The position numbers were made by a program, and so were the translations under genes. The notes beneath the pieces were generated by a model. That model was given only the letters and a program-made list of their open reading frames with translations. It was not told the DNA's origin and searched no databases. 64,000 bases of DNA, from NCBI RefSeq assembly GCF_964340395.1, contig NC_135551.1:25406003-25470002 (forward strand). The letters run 5' to 3'. Numbering within the stretch: position 1 is the first letter of the stretch; each line of letters begins with the position of its first letter. This stretch comes from Glandiceps talaboti (taxonomy: Eukaryota > Hemichordata > Enteropneusta > Spengelidae). This document shows positions 12,129-23,755 of this stretch, piece after piece.

Positions 12129-13510
12129 ATAGATGAAAACGGGGGGACTACAATTACGATCTGTGAATTTCATTTTCTTCTTTTCAACTCAGCTTGATCG
12201 GTAGGTACAACACCGCACACTACAATGCTAAATAACGCGTTCAGCTGGACCGAGTTACTGATGTTATTTGATTATAAGCGATTTTATCTATTGACAGTTG
12301 TGAACACTGCAGTCTATTTTAGGCCCACATCATACTCTTGGGCATTTTAATGATCAAATTACAGATTCCATGAACTTGAGAGAGATTTTTATGCTTTCAA
12401 CAATAATGGCTTCAGTATACTGAACTTGTGTACAGAAATGCATACATTGCACCCTGCAAACAAATTGTCGTTGACAACATGAAGGTTGACATGTGATTTA
12501 AATGGTTCAATTTTTATGAACGGTTATAATTGTAATCATTTTTAGACCACAAATTTAGAATTGACAGATAAATAATGGTTATCTCTACGCTTCCAGTCTA
12601 AAATAAAATAAGTTTATCGTTAAAATTTACAAAAATGGAGAGAAATTTGTTCAACAATATATTTTCGAGGGAACCGGAAAAACATGGAACTGCATATTCG
12701 TTATCGTATCACGCTTCCGACCTTTTCATTTGATTCATCGTAAACATCGAACGTCTGAGTGCTGACAATGTGGCAGGAGCGTGATATTTCAGTAAGGTCA
12801 AGACCCGTGCTCTCTTTAAGTCGTTCTGAAGTAGCTGACCAATAAACTCGCTCTCAGAATCTAACCTTTTCAATGGAACCCACAAGTAGATACAATCTTT
12901 AGATGCTAAACGTCACTTATATGTTACGCGCCTACTTGTCTAGCTAAGTAATCCCATACGAGAGCCTGAATACGTAGGCCAACTTTTAAAACATGAACCT
13001 GGCGTACGATTACAGACAAAGCGTCAGCCTTCTAGTCTTGAGTTTGAGGTCAAAGGCAAGGTCACACGGCAGCAATGAATTTATAGTCAAATTCTCTGAA
13101 ATGTAATTGCATTGTACAACTGCATATTAAGGAGAATACGTGTGTGAAAGTGGTATGTTCAAAACGAACGCTGTAAAAATTATGATCAAGTTATTTTTTT
13201 TGTGGTAAAGTGTCCCAAATTAAAGAAACACGGTCTGTAATTAATAACTTTACGATTCTCTGTCGCTACTGTTTGGAACGTTCTAACTATCACTTCCAAC
13301 GACTAACTTATATGTAGGAATTTGCATAGCTCCCAGTAAGTATCCGGCTGCAGATATATGCTACGAGTATCAAAGTGACAAAAGTATTTTGGGTACCAAT
13401 ACTTCGAAAAACGCTATAATCTCGGGTATCAAATGTTTTTGTTCAACCTAAATTCTCTCTGTAAAGTATGATTTCATAATATCGATGTTGGCTGTGGTTT
13501 TCAGGTTAAC
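12129..13510. other. Anonymous DNA with AGGTCA half-sites
   Basis: No gene or repeat is seen. AGGTCA occurs at 12795-12800 and twice at 13047-13064. Confidence 0.45.
13047..13064 (+). promoter_or_regulatory. Three head-to-tail nuclear-receptor half-site-like hexamers
   Basis: AGGTCA, AAGGCA and AGGTCA are adjacent with no spacer, the last also reading CAAGGTCA, the SF-1/FTZ-F1 or ERR monomer form. Regulatory use is an inference. Confidence 0.2.
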
Positions 13511-13651
13511 ATAATCCATCTTTTCTGTTCAAAGACTATAACTTGGCTTGTGCAAGACATACAACCATTATACTTGGCTTGCGTATGACATAATAACCAT
13601 AACACTACGTACAAGCCAAATTATTGTCTTTGAACAGAAAATATGGATTAT
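13511..13651. repeat. Inverted repeat, 41-bp arms, 59-bp loop
   Basis: 13511-13551 matches the complement of 13611-13651 at 38 of 41 positions. The inner end of the left arm is also tandemly repeated: CTTGGCTTG occurs at 13542 and 13573 with similar following sequence. It could be a tiny foldback element, a palindromic duplication, or a transcribed hairpin. The loop is long for a canonical pre-miRNA. Confidence 0.85.
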
Positions 13652-14738
13652 ATACTGACGTCGTTGTACGCCACGACAGTTCGCGTCCACGTCATTGACG
13701 GTTTTGTCATTCCAAATATGAGTCAAAACCATCAAGATCAGCATGATTTTTGTTCTCGATTTTTTCATATATGATGTTTGTCGAGGGAATTCCCTAATGT
13801 TGTTCATCATTAAGCCGGAAAATACTCGTGACCGAATGGTTTGCCACTACTCGTCTAGTGACTCGTAAAGAAACGGCCCCTTAACTCACTCATATTTTTC
13901 TAGGCAGAACGAAGAATAGCATTGGGTGGGGAGAGGGGGAAATAATATTTATATTTTCTTTAAAAATTCATCTTATAGTCCTAAACATATCCTTCAGTCG
14001 TACAAATGTCCCTGTAGGGGGTCACTTTAAGAAGGATTTTTCCTAAACTCATGTATAGTTCATTTTAGATTGGAGACTAACTAACTAGTGCCGGGATAGA
14101 AACAAGTTGTAAAATAATACATAGGCCAGTGTTTGTACATCGTATATACTCTTTGCTATTAACCTCAGAATGTCAACATTATTAGGAATCAATGTCAGGA
14201 CAGCTGTTTATATTCAAGTAGAAATCAACATTAGGTCACTATTTCAGCAGTATAAATCAGTCAAAACGGTTGCCTTGACTTGTGTTCATTTCATTCATAT
14301 GCTACAAACAGCTGTGACATAGTTCATGACACGGTAAGCAACAAACTATCACCACTCCTGTTTACTTTGCGGATAAAATAGGATTACTGTAATAGTGGAA
14401 TTTCCACAGAGTGCACTAAACAAGAGACATTGTAGTATTATTATTAAACGGATGGACATACATTTTGTATATAATATAGGAAGCAGTTAACTAAAATGTT
14501 TATGTACCTACAACCATCCCTCATGCTAGAACCACGGCAATCGTGTCCATCTTGAAGTTGCCAATGAAACACAAAACACAAAAACAACACAAAACCATGT
14601 ATTTATGCGGGAGTAAACGAATACAGTTCAAATCTCTCTGTCTTCGTTTATGTCTCTCCCTGTCTCCCTCGCTCTCACTCTTTCTCGCTTTCTCTCTCTC
14701 TGAAGTTTTGTTTGACTTATATTCTAAAGAAACTCACA

Positions 14739-14740
<2 letters not shown>
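13652..14740. other. Anonymous DNA, no feature seen
   Basis: Unique AT-rich sequence ending in a mildly CT-rich run (14634-14702) before the CTGT array. Confidence 0.45.
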
Positions 14741-14790
<50 letters not shown>

Positions 14791-14816
14791 ACAGTGTCTA
14801 TCTGTCTGTCTGCCTG

Positions 14817-14908
<92 letters not shown>
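14741..14908 (+). repeat. (TGTC)n, C-run, (CT)n
   Basis: About eleven TGTC units, a short mixed stretch, ten C, then about 40 CT units. Leu-Ser and Arg-Glu open frames here are translations of the repeat. Confidence 0.95.
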
Positions 14909-14910
<2 letters not shown>

Positions 14911-15244
14911 TTTGTCACTACATACCGTTTTTTATATTTCATTTTTTTAGAAAGTAAGATCCCGTTTAATAAATATAAGATGCATTAATATTTACATGTA
15001 AAAAAGACGATTGTTCATATATAAATTTTCTAGAATGTAAACACAAACTTTTCCAAAAGATTTTGGTGGCTGTCCTTCGATAATAGAATCCAAGACTCAT
15101 TAGAGATAGATTTTTAAGCGCCAATAATTGACACACACATATAAGTTTAAAATCTAAAAGTCCTCTAAATATGCTTCGAAAAAAATGGCGAGATGTTGAT
15201 TCAGTCTGTAGCTGTTGTTTTTAATATTGTCGTCGTCGTAGACT

Positions 15245-15288
<44 letters not shown>
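15245..15288 (+). repeat. (TTG)n microsatellite
   Basis: About fourteen perfect TTG units, preceded by three GTC. Confidence 0.95.
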
Positions 15289-17040
15289 ATGACCTAATGT
15301 TGTTGTTATTGCTATCTCTATTTCAACACTTTTAAATTAGTTACTACTGCATCTAACATTGATTCAAGCTTAGCCTGTATTGTGTTAAAGAAGAAATGTC
15401 GTCAAAATTATTGGTTTCAAAATGAAAACTTTCTCCTGGTGAGACATGCCATACGGTACTTTAACGCAATGTTGAATGGCACCATAATATCATTATTTGA
15501 CTAACATTCCTTTTCATATGTTTCAAAGGACATAGTTTTATTAGAAGACTATTTAGATGTGATGACATCATAAATTCGGTTCCGATAACCGTTGGCGTTC
15601 CCAGGTGGAATCTCAGTCTGACCTCCTATTACGACAGAATGCTCCCTACATAACCCCATTGTGAACTCTTCCCAGTCATAATTCCACAAAAATGATGACA
15701 ACTTTACCAGATTGTGTCGACTCTGATGACTTTATTTCTTTAAATATTAACTTCAAAGACGGCGCACCAACCTAATTTGAGTATCGGGATGAGCTAGTTT
15801 GCTCCCGGGTCACCTTAGGTCAACGCGAGGCAATTTCACTCGAATGTGTCATAAAAACCGTCGAGTTGTACAATATCTTGCCTGCCAATATCAATTACGC
15901 ATTTTCAGCGATTCCAATTTGTTATTCAAAAAAAATGATCACATTGGTTATCACTATGTTGACACTCCTGACATAGGTTTAACCAACCATGCATAGTCAT
16001 GTACTTAAAACAATTCCCCAAATTTATCCGGTTCGCCTGAATTCATAGGATATGTAATGAATCGTCTTTAAAGAATTAAGCAATAAAGTAATGAGTTATA
16101 TATCAATTTAGGAAATTAGATCTTGCAGCCCGCAAATTTCGAAGTGTTTTGGGAACAGGCCAGGAGCGCTCATCAAGCAGGGTACTTTTCTTTCATGAAC
16201 TAAGTACGTCAGTACTGATGTAGATTTCATGCGGTCGTTTTGTTGTACAGTGTTTTTCATTTCACAATTATTGTCAATTTCCAGGCGCGAAACTCGAGGA
16301 GGTCAAAGGTCAATTTTTGAAATATTGGAACTCTGATTGAAGGTAGTCTTTTTTCTGAGTGATCATTGCCGACAAACATGATAATAAAAATACGACCATA
16401 ATTCGTCCAAAGACACTTTATATTTAATAGAGGGGAAGGACGTACGTGCCAAAACGATCAAACACATTGAAATCTTAAAAGTTTCACAAAGTAAAATTTG
16501 TGACTTTGGCAGTCAGACATGAACTCATCAGTTCTATGATTAGAAAATAAAATGCGTTCGCTTAGGATGCTTGTGGAGTAATAGCTCGTTTCTTGATCTA
16601 AAAAATGTACCACTTTAAGTTTCTCTCCTTTAATTTTTGCCTCACGCAACTTCAAATTAAGCGACCGATGCTGGAGTAGAACTGGTACTACATGTATACC
16701 TTTCAAATCATTTTTTTTCGACTTATTTTTGTTACTACATGTCCTAAAAGGTGTATGGTAGTCTAGAACTGTCACACTATCAATGGCCAACAAATTCATC
16801 ATTTATTGACAGACAAGTGACGGCTCTCAAAACTGTTTACACACGGACGTCAAGCCTGTCTACAAATCAACAACTAGTTGACAGGTAAATTAGGTAACTG
16901 TTTTGGTTTTAGTGTGTATGTATTTTTCAGGTTTTGATATACATGTATATTTCAACTCACAAAAATGAAGTAAAAATGGCGAAGCGTTACAGTCACCGTG
17001 ACGGTAAAAAATGGCCGTGTTGACAATATCTATATATATA
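15289..17040. other. Anonymous DNA containing a DR1 site
   Basis: No gene is supported. A minus-strand 114-codon frame at 16458-16802 has an ATG but no recognisable features or splice context. A good acceptor-like sequence ends at 16283, with open frames of 11 to 17 codons after it. Confidence 0.4.
16300..16312 (+). promoter_or_regulatory. Perfect DR1 element (AGGTCAAAGGTCA)
   Basis: Two exact AGGTCA half-sites separated by one A, the consensus bound by HNF4 and RXR heterodimers. Identity of the motif is direct; use as an enhancer is inference. Confidence 0.4.
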
Positions 17041-17253
17041 CAAGGTTGATCATGCTGACACTATCAGCAGAGTTGACCATGCTGACACTATCTGCAGAGT
17101 TGACCATGCTGACACTATCTGCAGAGTTGACCATGCTGACACTATCTACACAGGATCGACCATGCTGAAACAATCTATACAGGGTTAACCATGCAGACAC
17201 TATCTATACAGGGTTTGACCACGTTGACACTATTTGTACAGGGTTGATCACTA
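17041..17253 (+). repeat. Minisatellite, 27-30 bp unit, about 7 copies
   Basis: Units centre on GACCATGCTGACACTATCTG. The first three are 27 bp ending in GCAG; later units are about 30 bp ending in ACAGGG. This indicates two subfamilies and one-directional divergence along the array. Confidence 0.88.
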
Positions 17254-17452
17254 AACACAAATCACTTCATTTACTAGTTTTGCCATGTACGTGGTGCGTG
17301 TAGTATAACCCAGTTTTACTCGTCATACCACATGTCTGATATGATCATATTGTATTAATCCGAAATTTATTGAGTTACAAATCTACAATATGATACAACT
17401 ATTTATGATAACAGTATAAAATGTACGAAATGGAAAACACTTAAGTAAAATT

Positions 17453-17599
17453 ATGTATGTATGTATGTATGTATGTATGTATGTATGTATGTATGTATGT
17501 ATGTATGTATGTATGTATGTATGTATGTGTGTGTATGTATGTATGTATGTATGTATGTATGTATGTATGTATGTATGTGTGTGTGTGTGTGTGAGTGTG

Positions 17600-17631
<32 letters not shown>

Positions 17632-17649
17632 TGTGTGTGTGTATGTATG

Positions 17650-17683
<34 letters not shown>

Positions 17684-17795
17684 TGTATGTATGTGTGCGT
17701 GCGTGCGTGCGTGCGTGCATGTATGTATGTATGTATGTATGTATGTATGTATGTATGTATGTATGTATGTATGTATGTATGTATGTATGTATGTA
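17453..17795 (+). repeat. Compound (ATGT)n / (GT)n / (GTGC)n microsatellite
   Basis: Alternating ATGT, GT and GCGT blocks. The right end is 6 bp from the stop codon of the SGNH hydrolase frame, so in the minus-strand transcript it would form the start of the 3' UTR as ACAT/CA/GCAC repeats. Confidence 0.95.
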
Positions 17796-17801
17796 CATGG
17801 T

Positions 17802-19244
17802 TTAAAGAGGCTCGGCTTGATACAACGGTGATGAAAAATGTGGGGTATGTAATTGATGTTTTTCGAACTCGTTTTCATAAGCAGTTACGATGGCAACAAA
17901 GCGGACGGGCTCCGTCCGTGATTTTACTTTTAGAGAGTGATGTCCAGCCGTAACTCCACTGTCTACGAAATGTATCCTACACGTATGGAAATCATATTTT
18001 GAATTAATTTGATATTTGTTATTACGATTATCTAGTGTTAAGATAGCCAATCCACATTCAGGACAACCCATTGTAACAACGAGGAGATCACTTGTGCGAT
18101 TTTTGTACGGTCTAACTTTAAATTCAAAAGTAATAGTGCTGTTTGGCGACCCAAGCCAATACCTCTTTTTGTCCACTCTCCCCCTACCCCATCCATCTAC
18201 TTGTAACGTCCACCCAATCCGATGCAAAGGCACCAAATCGTTTTTATTTCCCGATTCCGACAGAGTTGTCGACCAGCACTGTGGATGTGTTATCCTTGTT
18301 GAATTATACAGTGGTTTAGGTAAAACATGAGGAAGATTTTTAAGGTTTTCCATTGAAAACTTAGAACGGCCATCGCATTCATTTTGTAAATCTTCAACTG
18401 CGTCAAGTAGAGGGTATTTTATGAGATGCACCAAAAATGATGACATCATAGCGTGTGATTTTCTACTTGGGTGCGCATTATCCGAGGCAACCAGATCGTT
18501 CGCGTTTCCACTTTTCACCAAGTCGCATACAGCATCCGGCATGGCGATGGACGGCACATCATAATATTTACTCAAGGGAACACTACAACATTGTAGGTTG
18601 TTCACACAATTTTTTTCTAGAATATGTTTGCCATATTGGAAATTTGCATAAATCAGCTGAGGTTTATTCGGCAAATTCAAAACATTTCTAGTAAATTCTT
18701 CCTGGGGCGACGGACCTAGGAATCCGTAATAATCATTCGGCGCAAGTTCCCATATCATCATATCCAACCGGTTTAGATCGAGGTGCGCTTCCATGCACAG
18801 GGTGTGGTAAAAACTCGTCGTTCCTCCCAGAGCACCATTTTGTAGCTCAACCGGGGAACCAAGCATCGTTTCTAAAGCATTAACTAACAGATTTGCAAAT
18901 AAGTACTCTCTCCCATCTAAAGCCGTGGCCACTGATATTGACCCACCTACGAGACCGATAACAAGTGATCGGCTGCTCAGAAATACTTCTCTGAAGGATT
19001 GCTTCAGTCTTTCAAATGATGTCTTCCGTGCTAAAGCTTTGATCATCATGACATCATCGATACCAAGTCTCGATAGATTTGTACGTTCCTCGACTTCCAT
19101 TTTGCTGACTCTATCCACAATATCCAACAGCCGTTGCCGTAGTGCCGTGCCACACATATCTGTCCTTGCGTCCTTAGTTTTTGAAGCAAACGGCGTGACA
19201 AAGCCGTACTGCTGACCGTTCCATAAGAACCAAAAATAAAACAC
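17802..19244 (-). CDS. SGNH/GDSL-type hydrolase, single uninterrupted frame
   Basis: A 480-codon frame. Catalytic blocks, numbered from codon 1 at 19244: VGGSIS with nucleophile Ser102 (18941-18939); conserved Gly in NGALGG, residues 136-141; ELAPND with Asn170; and DNAHPS with Asp255 and His258. These are blocks I, II, III and V of the SGNH superfamily of esterases and polysaccharide O-acyl esterases. Residues 345-455 look beta-rich and could be a second domain. NxS/T sequons at 314, 368 and 382 and many Cys fit a luminal or extracellular protein. Substrate is unknown. Codon 1 is GTG directly after TGA; the first ATG in frame is codon 30 (19157), which would leave a soluble protein. A candidate poly(A) signal, TTTATT on the plus strand, is at 17366-17371 beyond the microsatellite. 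It has no introns over 1.4 kb, so it is either an intronless gene, a large exon, or a retrocopy. Confidence 0.82.
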   Translation of the reverse strand: MFYFWFLWNGQQYGFVTPFASKTKDARTDMCGTALRQRLLDIVDRVSKMEVEERTNLSRLGIDDVMMIKALARKTSFERLKQSFREVFLSSRSLVIGLVGGSISVATALDGREYLFANLLVNALETMLGSPVELQNGALGGTTSFYHTLCMEAHLDLNRLDMMIWELAPNDYYGFLGPSPQEEFTRNVLNLPNKPQLIYANFQYGKHILEKNCVNNLQCCSVPLSKYYDVPSIAMPDAVCDLVKSGNANDLVASDNAHPSRKSHAMMSSFLVHLIKYPLLDAVEDLQNECDGRSKFSMENLKNLPHVLPKPLYNSTRITHPQCWSTTLSESGNKNDLVPLHRIGWTLQVDGWGRGRVDKKRYWLGSPNSTITFEFKVRPYKNRTSDLLVVTMGCPECGLAILTLDNRNNKYQINSKYDFHTCRIHFVDSGVTAGHHSLKVKSRTEPVRFVAIVTAYENEFEKHQLHTPHFSSPLYQAEPL

Positions 19245-19295
19245 TCAACAGAAGATGAGAGCTGCGAGACAAACACGATACAAGGTTTTAGTCAT
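19245..19295 (-). pseudogene. 5' extension of the hydrolase frame, broken by in-frame TGA
   Basis: Directly upstream and in the same frame, ATG at 19295-19293 opens 16 codons (MTKTLYRVCLAALIFC), then TGA at 19247-19245, then the hydrolase frame beginning VFYFWFLW. Reading across the TGA gives a basic N-terminus and a hydrophobic segment of about 18 residues, a textbook type II signal anchor. The break can be a nonsense mutation, an allele, or a sequence error. Alternatively, since the stretch just before 19243 is pyrimidine-rich and ends in AG, the real exon could start there and the ATG lie elsewhere. Confidence 0.55.
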
Positions 19296-19924
19296 ACTTC
19301 CATTCACAGCACCAGTTTTCGCTGTCAATAACCAATGAAACTGATAAATAGGGGTTTGGTATAACAAACACACAAATGATATATGAATGACTATATATAG
19401 AGAGAAATATCAGAATGACAGTTAAATCCTAATACTCTTTTATTAAACTGCCATAAGTCGAGTGCACTTTATACCAGCATATGTTCCATACCATAATTAC
19501 CATGGCTACAATACTGGTTGATGGTGACATGTTGCATTATATTTGTATAACACCATTACATAATTCTATCTCGATTTCATGTACAACTGGATAAACACCC
19601 AACAGCTGAGTCGTACCACTAGTTTTTTTTTGTGTGTGTGAATGTTTGCCAAATACATTTTAACATGTTTGCCGGAAACCGTTCGAACATTCCGATTAGT
19701 TGCTTCACCACCTTACTAATTGTTGATGGTATTATGTACACTAGCTTGTTGTCAGTATGTAAACAGTGCCTGGTCAGATGTGCACGGACCCAATGAGTCC
19801 CTGTTTGTCAATAAAATGTACATATACGTGAGGTTGATGAGGTATATGATAGATCAAAGATACACATAGGCTTACTTCAACATATGCATCATGGGTACAG
19901 TTGAACATGAGTACAGAAATTACG
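19296..19924. other. Upstream region of the hydrolase gene
   Basis: Presumed promoter side of the minus-strand gene. I see no TATA-type box at a convincing position and no repeats. Confidence 0.4.
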
Positions 19925-19985
19925 AAACAAACAAACAAACAAACAAACAAACAAACAAACAAACAAACAAGCAAGCAAACAAACT
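19925..19985 (+). repeat. (CAAA)n microsatellite
   Basis: About fifteen ACAA/CAAA units with two GCAA variants near the right end. Confidence 0.95.
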
Positions 19986-20132
19986 TATTAGCAAACAAAC
20001 AAATACATCTATACACACATTCCACTTTCAGTAGTGTTAGGCTTTAACTCATGATTTCGAAATATCAGCTATCTACAACTTTATTGGACTGTGTACATTT
20101 TTAATCTAAACAAGTTCTTACATATGACCCCA

Positions 20133-20322
20133 CGTATGTATGTATGTATGTATGTATGTATGTATGTATGTATGTATGTATGTATGTATGTATGTATGTA
20201 TGTATGTATGTATGCATGTGTGTGTGTGTGTGTGTTTGTGTGTATGTATGTATGTATGTATGTATGTATGTATGTATGTATGTATGTATGTATGTATGTA
20301 TGTATGTATGTATGTATGTATG
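20133..20322 (+). repeat. (ATGT)n microsatellite with central (GT)n
   Basis: ATGT units on both sides of a short GT block at 20218-20242. Confidence 0.95.
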
Positions 20323-22423
20323 TGTAAATGCCCCGATGATGCTCTGTTATTAGTATTAACAGGGCGAAAGCTTATCAAAGATTTTGGAACCCCTTTGAGT
20401 TGACTTTTATATAAAAAAAAAAATATTACATACATTGTACAGTAAATAGAAATAACAAATAAATTGAAATATTTGACACTAATTACATGGTAGACAAACA
20501 TGTAGGTACAATGTATAATTACGATGAGAAAAGAATGAGTGCTGATAGTCTAGCAGAAATTTCAAATTCAATTTGGTTGTCTTAAATTCAATTTGTATGT
20601 TTCAATCAAAATATGGAATGAGGAAATATAAGACGTCTTTTGTGATGATCTGTTTACGACTTGAATGTAGTATTTTAATTGTACGACAAGGCGTCATAGT
20701 GTATCTTATTATTAGAAATGTGGGGTTTAATTATACAAAACACAAAAAAATCACATATTAATTTTTAATCGACGTATCATCCCATTGCTGTAAGACCATA
20801 TAGTGAAACAGAATGTTGTGCAAAATAAAACACTTTCACTCCTACGACCTTTAAAAGATCACGTCCTAAATACAAGCACTTTCGTTCAATTTGAGTCTGA
20901 CCTGAACTTGCCCCTGGCTCTGGTACCATTTTGATCAATTCTAATTAGAAGTTTAAATTTAATGATTGGGTCATTTTGACTGATCGTTCATTCAAACGAG
21001 GAAAGGGGATTTCGTTTTTGTCTGATTTCCTAAACATCAAACTGAATGATTTGTTTCCCCCTGTGTTAATTGTATTATCCCGATTATTAGAGACCAGTGT
21101 ACAATCCCCTACTCGGAGAGTGTTAACTAAATTATCCTTAAGCGATCAGAATACAGTAAAGTCGACACTCCAAAGCAATCAAACCTACATGAAAGTCTAA
21201 AATTATGCAAAGTTGGCCCATTTCGACATTCCGTTTTAACTCCTTTCTCATTTCCCGTTCAAAGTAAACGTTTTTATTACCTGAATAGTCAAATCTAATT
21301 CATCTTTTTTTTTCGACGGCAGGAGACAATCAAGCGATATCTGTTCGCTCCTGGCGAAGGATTCTCGTAAAATAAATCACTGTCACAACCTCTAGCTGGT
21401 ATTCTTTCCGATACGAACGTAATTAAGCCCGATGTAAAACGAGAAATTAATGGTGTAACGTTATTAGTATGTTAGTCAAGATCTGAAATTGACGCCAATT
21501 TGATAGTATTGGCTTGATTTTCCTCAGAGAAAAGGCAATTTTTTACGTTTTGGACACGCTACTTCTGTAACTCTCCGAGTCGATAGATGGGTATGGAATA
21601 CCAATACTAATACAATGAGTATCTCTGAGGAATTTCCCCTTCAAAATAGTTTAAGAGCAATCACAACTTCTAAAAGTCGTAAAAACAAACATACCTCTTT
21701 ACGGTACCAGTGGAAAAGTACATTTTTTTGACGACCGTTGAAAAATTACTTTGGCTTGCAGGAATGCATCTTTCTAGCCGGGCTCTAATCTGTACATTGA
21801 TTCTTTATTGGTTATCATGGGATACCCGGTTTGACTTTGACCGAATCCATTGTTGTAGCTTTAGAATTCGTATGCACCTTCCCGCCGAAATAGATGTCAC
21901 AAATTTTCAGTTTTTAGTAAATTTATGCAAATTCAAATACCGTTTTACATGACACTCACAGAAATGACTATTACTTTCATCAATCGCTGTCAAACATTGC
22001 CTATATTAATAGGCCTTAGCAGCACATTTCTGGAACGTTTGTTTAATTTCACTGAGTGTACGATGACGGTAAATAGATCGCCGTCGTCCCAACATCACTC
22101 AAGTATCCTTGGAAAGAGTTCATTGCTGTGATTGGGAATGATATAATTGTGAATAAATTTATTTACACAGAAAAACAGAAAAGTACAATAAGCAAGAAGA
22201 AAAAATAAGCAATAAATGTAAAATTTAAATTTCTAAAGTTGGTGAGAGACTAGAAAATAGTTTGAAATAACTAATCGAATATAACCACTCACTAATACAC
22301 GTTCTGGCATTGTAATAAAAACATGGCGGCTGCTACTGTTCAAGTCACTACAAATATTTGACGAAGTGTATCGAAATATTCGGAATCTTGTTTACAACGT
22401 ACCCACATAAATTTACTTTGTAG
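20323..22423. other. Anonymous DNA, 2.1 kb
   Basis: Several 65-80 codon frames occur but none has supporting context. A palindromic pair of CCAAT boxes (GCCAAT at 21494, ATTGGC at 21508) and a YY1-like ACATGGCGGC at 22321 are the only motifs noted. Confidence 0.45.
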
Positions 22424-22449
22424 CACACACACACACATACACACACACC
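22424..22449 (+). repeat. Short (AC)n array
   Basis: About twelve AC units with one interruption, followed by a C-rich stretch. Confidence 0.85.
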
Positions 22450-22643
22450 CATCCCCCACCGACCCCGCCACCCCACACAGAAATCGTGTGGTAATACAAG
22501 GAATGTGAGAAAATTAATGAGTAAATGACTGAAAATTCGGTTCTCACATTTCGATCTCAACATCTCTGTTTCAGTATTATAAAGAAAAGGTAACTGTTTG
22601 AAAATTTCTAGAAATGTTTGTAACATGTACAGCTATAACAAGT

Positions 22644-22975
22644 TGTATGTATGTATGTATGTATGTATGTATGTATGTATGTATGTATGTATGTATGTAT
22701 GTATGTATGTATGTATGTATGTATGTATGTATGTATGTATGTATGTATGTATGTATGTATGTATGTATGTATGTATGTATGTATGTATGTATGTATGTAT
22801 GCATGCATGCATGCATGTATGTATGTATGTATGTATGTATGTATGTATGTATGTATGCATGTATGCATGTATGCATGTATGTATGTATGTATGTATGCAT
22901 GTATGTATGTATGTATGTATGTATGCATGTATGCATGTATGTATGTATGTATGTATGTATGTATGTATGTATGTA

Positions 22976-23030
<55 letters not shown>

Positions 23031-23665
23031 ATGCATGCATGCATGCATGCATGCATGCATGCATGCATGCATGCGTGTATGTATGTATGTATGTATGTAT
23101 GTATGTATGCATGTATACATGTCTGTCTGTATGTATGTATGTATGTATGTATGTATGTATGTATGTATGTATGTATGTATGTATGCATGCATGCATGCAT
23201 GCATGCATGCATGCATGCATGCATGCATGTATGTATGTATGTATGTATGCATGCATGCATGCATGCATGCATGCATGCATGTATGTATGTATGTATGTAT
23301 GTATGTATGTATGTACGTATGTATGTATGTATGTATGTATGTATGTATGTATGTGTGTGCATGTGTGTGTATGTATGTATGCATGCATGTAGGTATGTAC
23401 GTATGTATGTATGTATGTATGTATGTATGTATGTATGTATGTATGTATGTATGTATGTATGTATGTATGTATGTATGTATGTGTGTGCATGTGTGTGTAT
23501 GTATGTATGTATGTATGTATGTATGTATGTATGTATGTATGTATGTATGTATGTATGTATGTATGTGTGTGCATGTGTGTGTATGTATGTATGTATGTAT
23601 GTATGTATGTATGTATGTATGTATGTATGTATGTATGTATGTATGTATGTATGTATGTATGTATC
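22644..23665 (+). repeat. 1-kb mosaic ATGT / ATGC / GCGT satellite
   Basis: The largest array in the window. ATGT predominates, with pure GCAT blocks (for example 23033-23072 and 23184-23228), a GCGT block at 22989-23030, and three copies of a GTGTGTGC-ATGTGTGTG cassette at 23353, 23481 and 23565. All six frames stay open for up to 359 codons because TATG repeats contain no stops in most registers. These are not genes. Confidence 0.97.
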
Positions 23666-23755
23666 ATGTATGTTTGTGTATATTTCTATTTAATGTTGTA
23701 CATGTGTTTATTTAATATAACTTTTTTTCTGTGATTATTTATTCTGTGTTTCCAG

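Noticed and set aside
16458-16802. 114-codon minus-strand frame as a gene
   Set aside because: Has an ATG but Lys/Leu/Ser-rich undistinguished composition, no motif and no splice or poly(A) context; consistent with chance in AT-rich DNA.
18016-19215. Plus-strand frames of 78-104 codons inside 18.0-19.2 kb
   Set aside because: Antisense shadows of the SGNH hydrolase frame, which alone carries recognisable catalytic motifs.
19245-19247. TGA as a selenocysteine codon
   Set aside because: It falls in a transmembrane-type segment, not at a catalytic position, and no SECIS-like hairpin was evident downstream; a nonsense change or splice boundary is simpler.
19046-19276. A second minus-strand frame across the start of the hydrolase
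   Set aside because: Begins with GTG, is in another frame and has no motif; overlaps the supported hydrolase frame.
22577-23734. Open frames of up to 359 codons with Tyr-Val-Cys-Met or Ile-His-Thr periodicity, also at 11605-12112, 17441-17953, 20091-20501, 24165-24663, 42811-43149, 56330-56632
   Set aside because: They are translations of period-four ATGT/ATAC repeats that happen to lack stop codons; overlapping frames on both strands are open at once.
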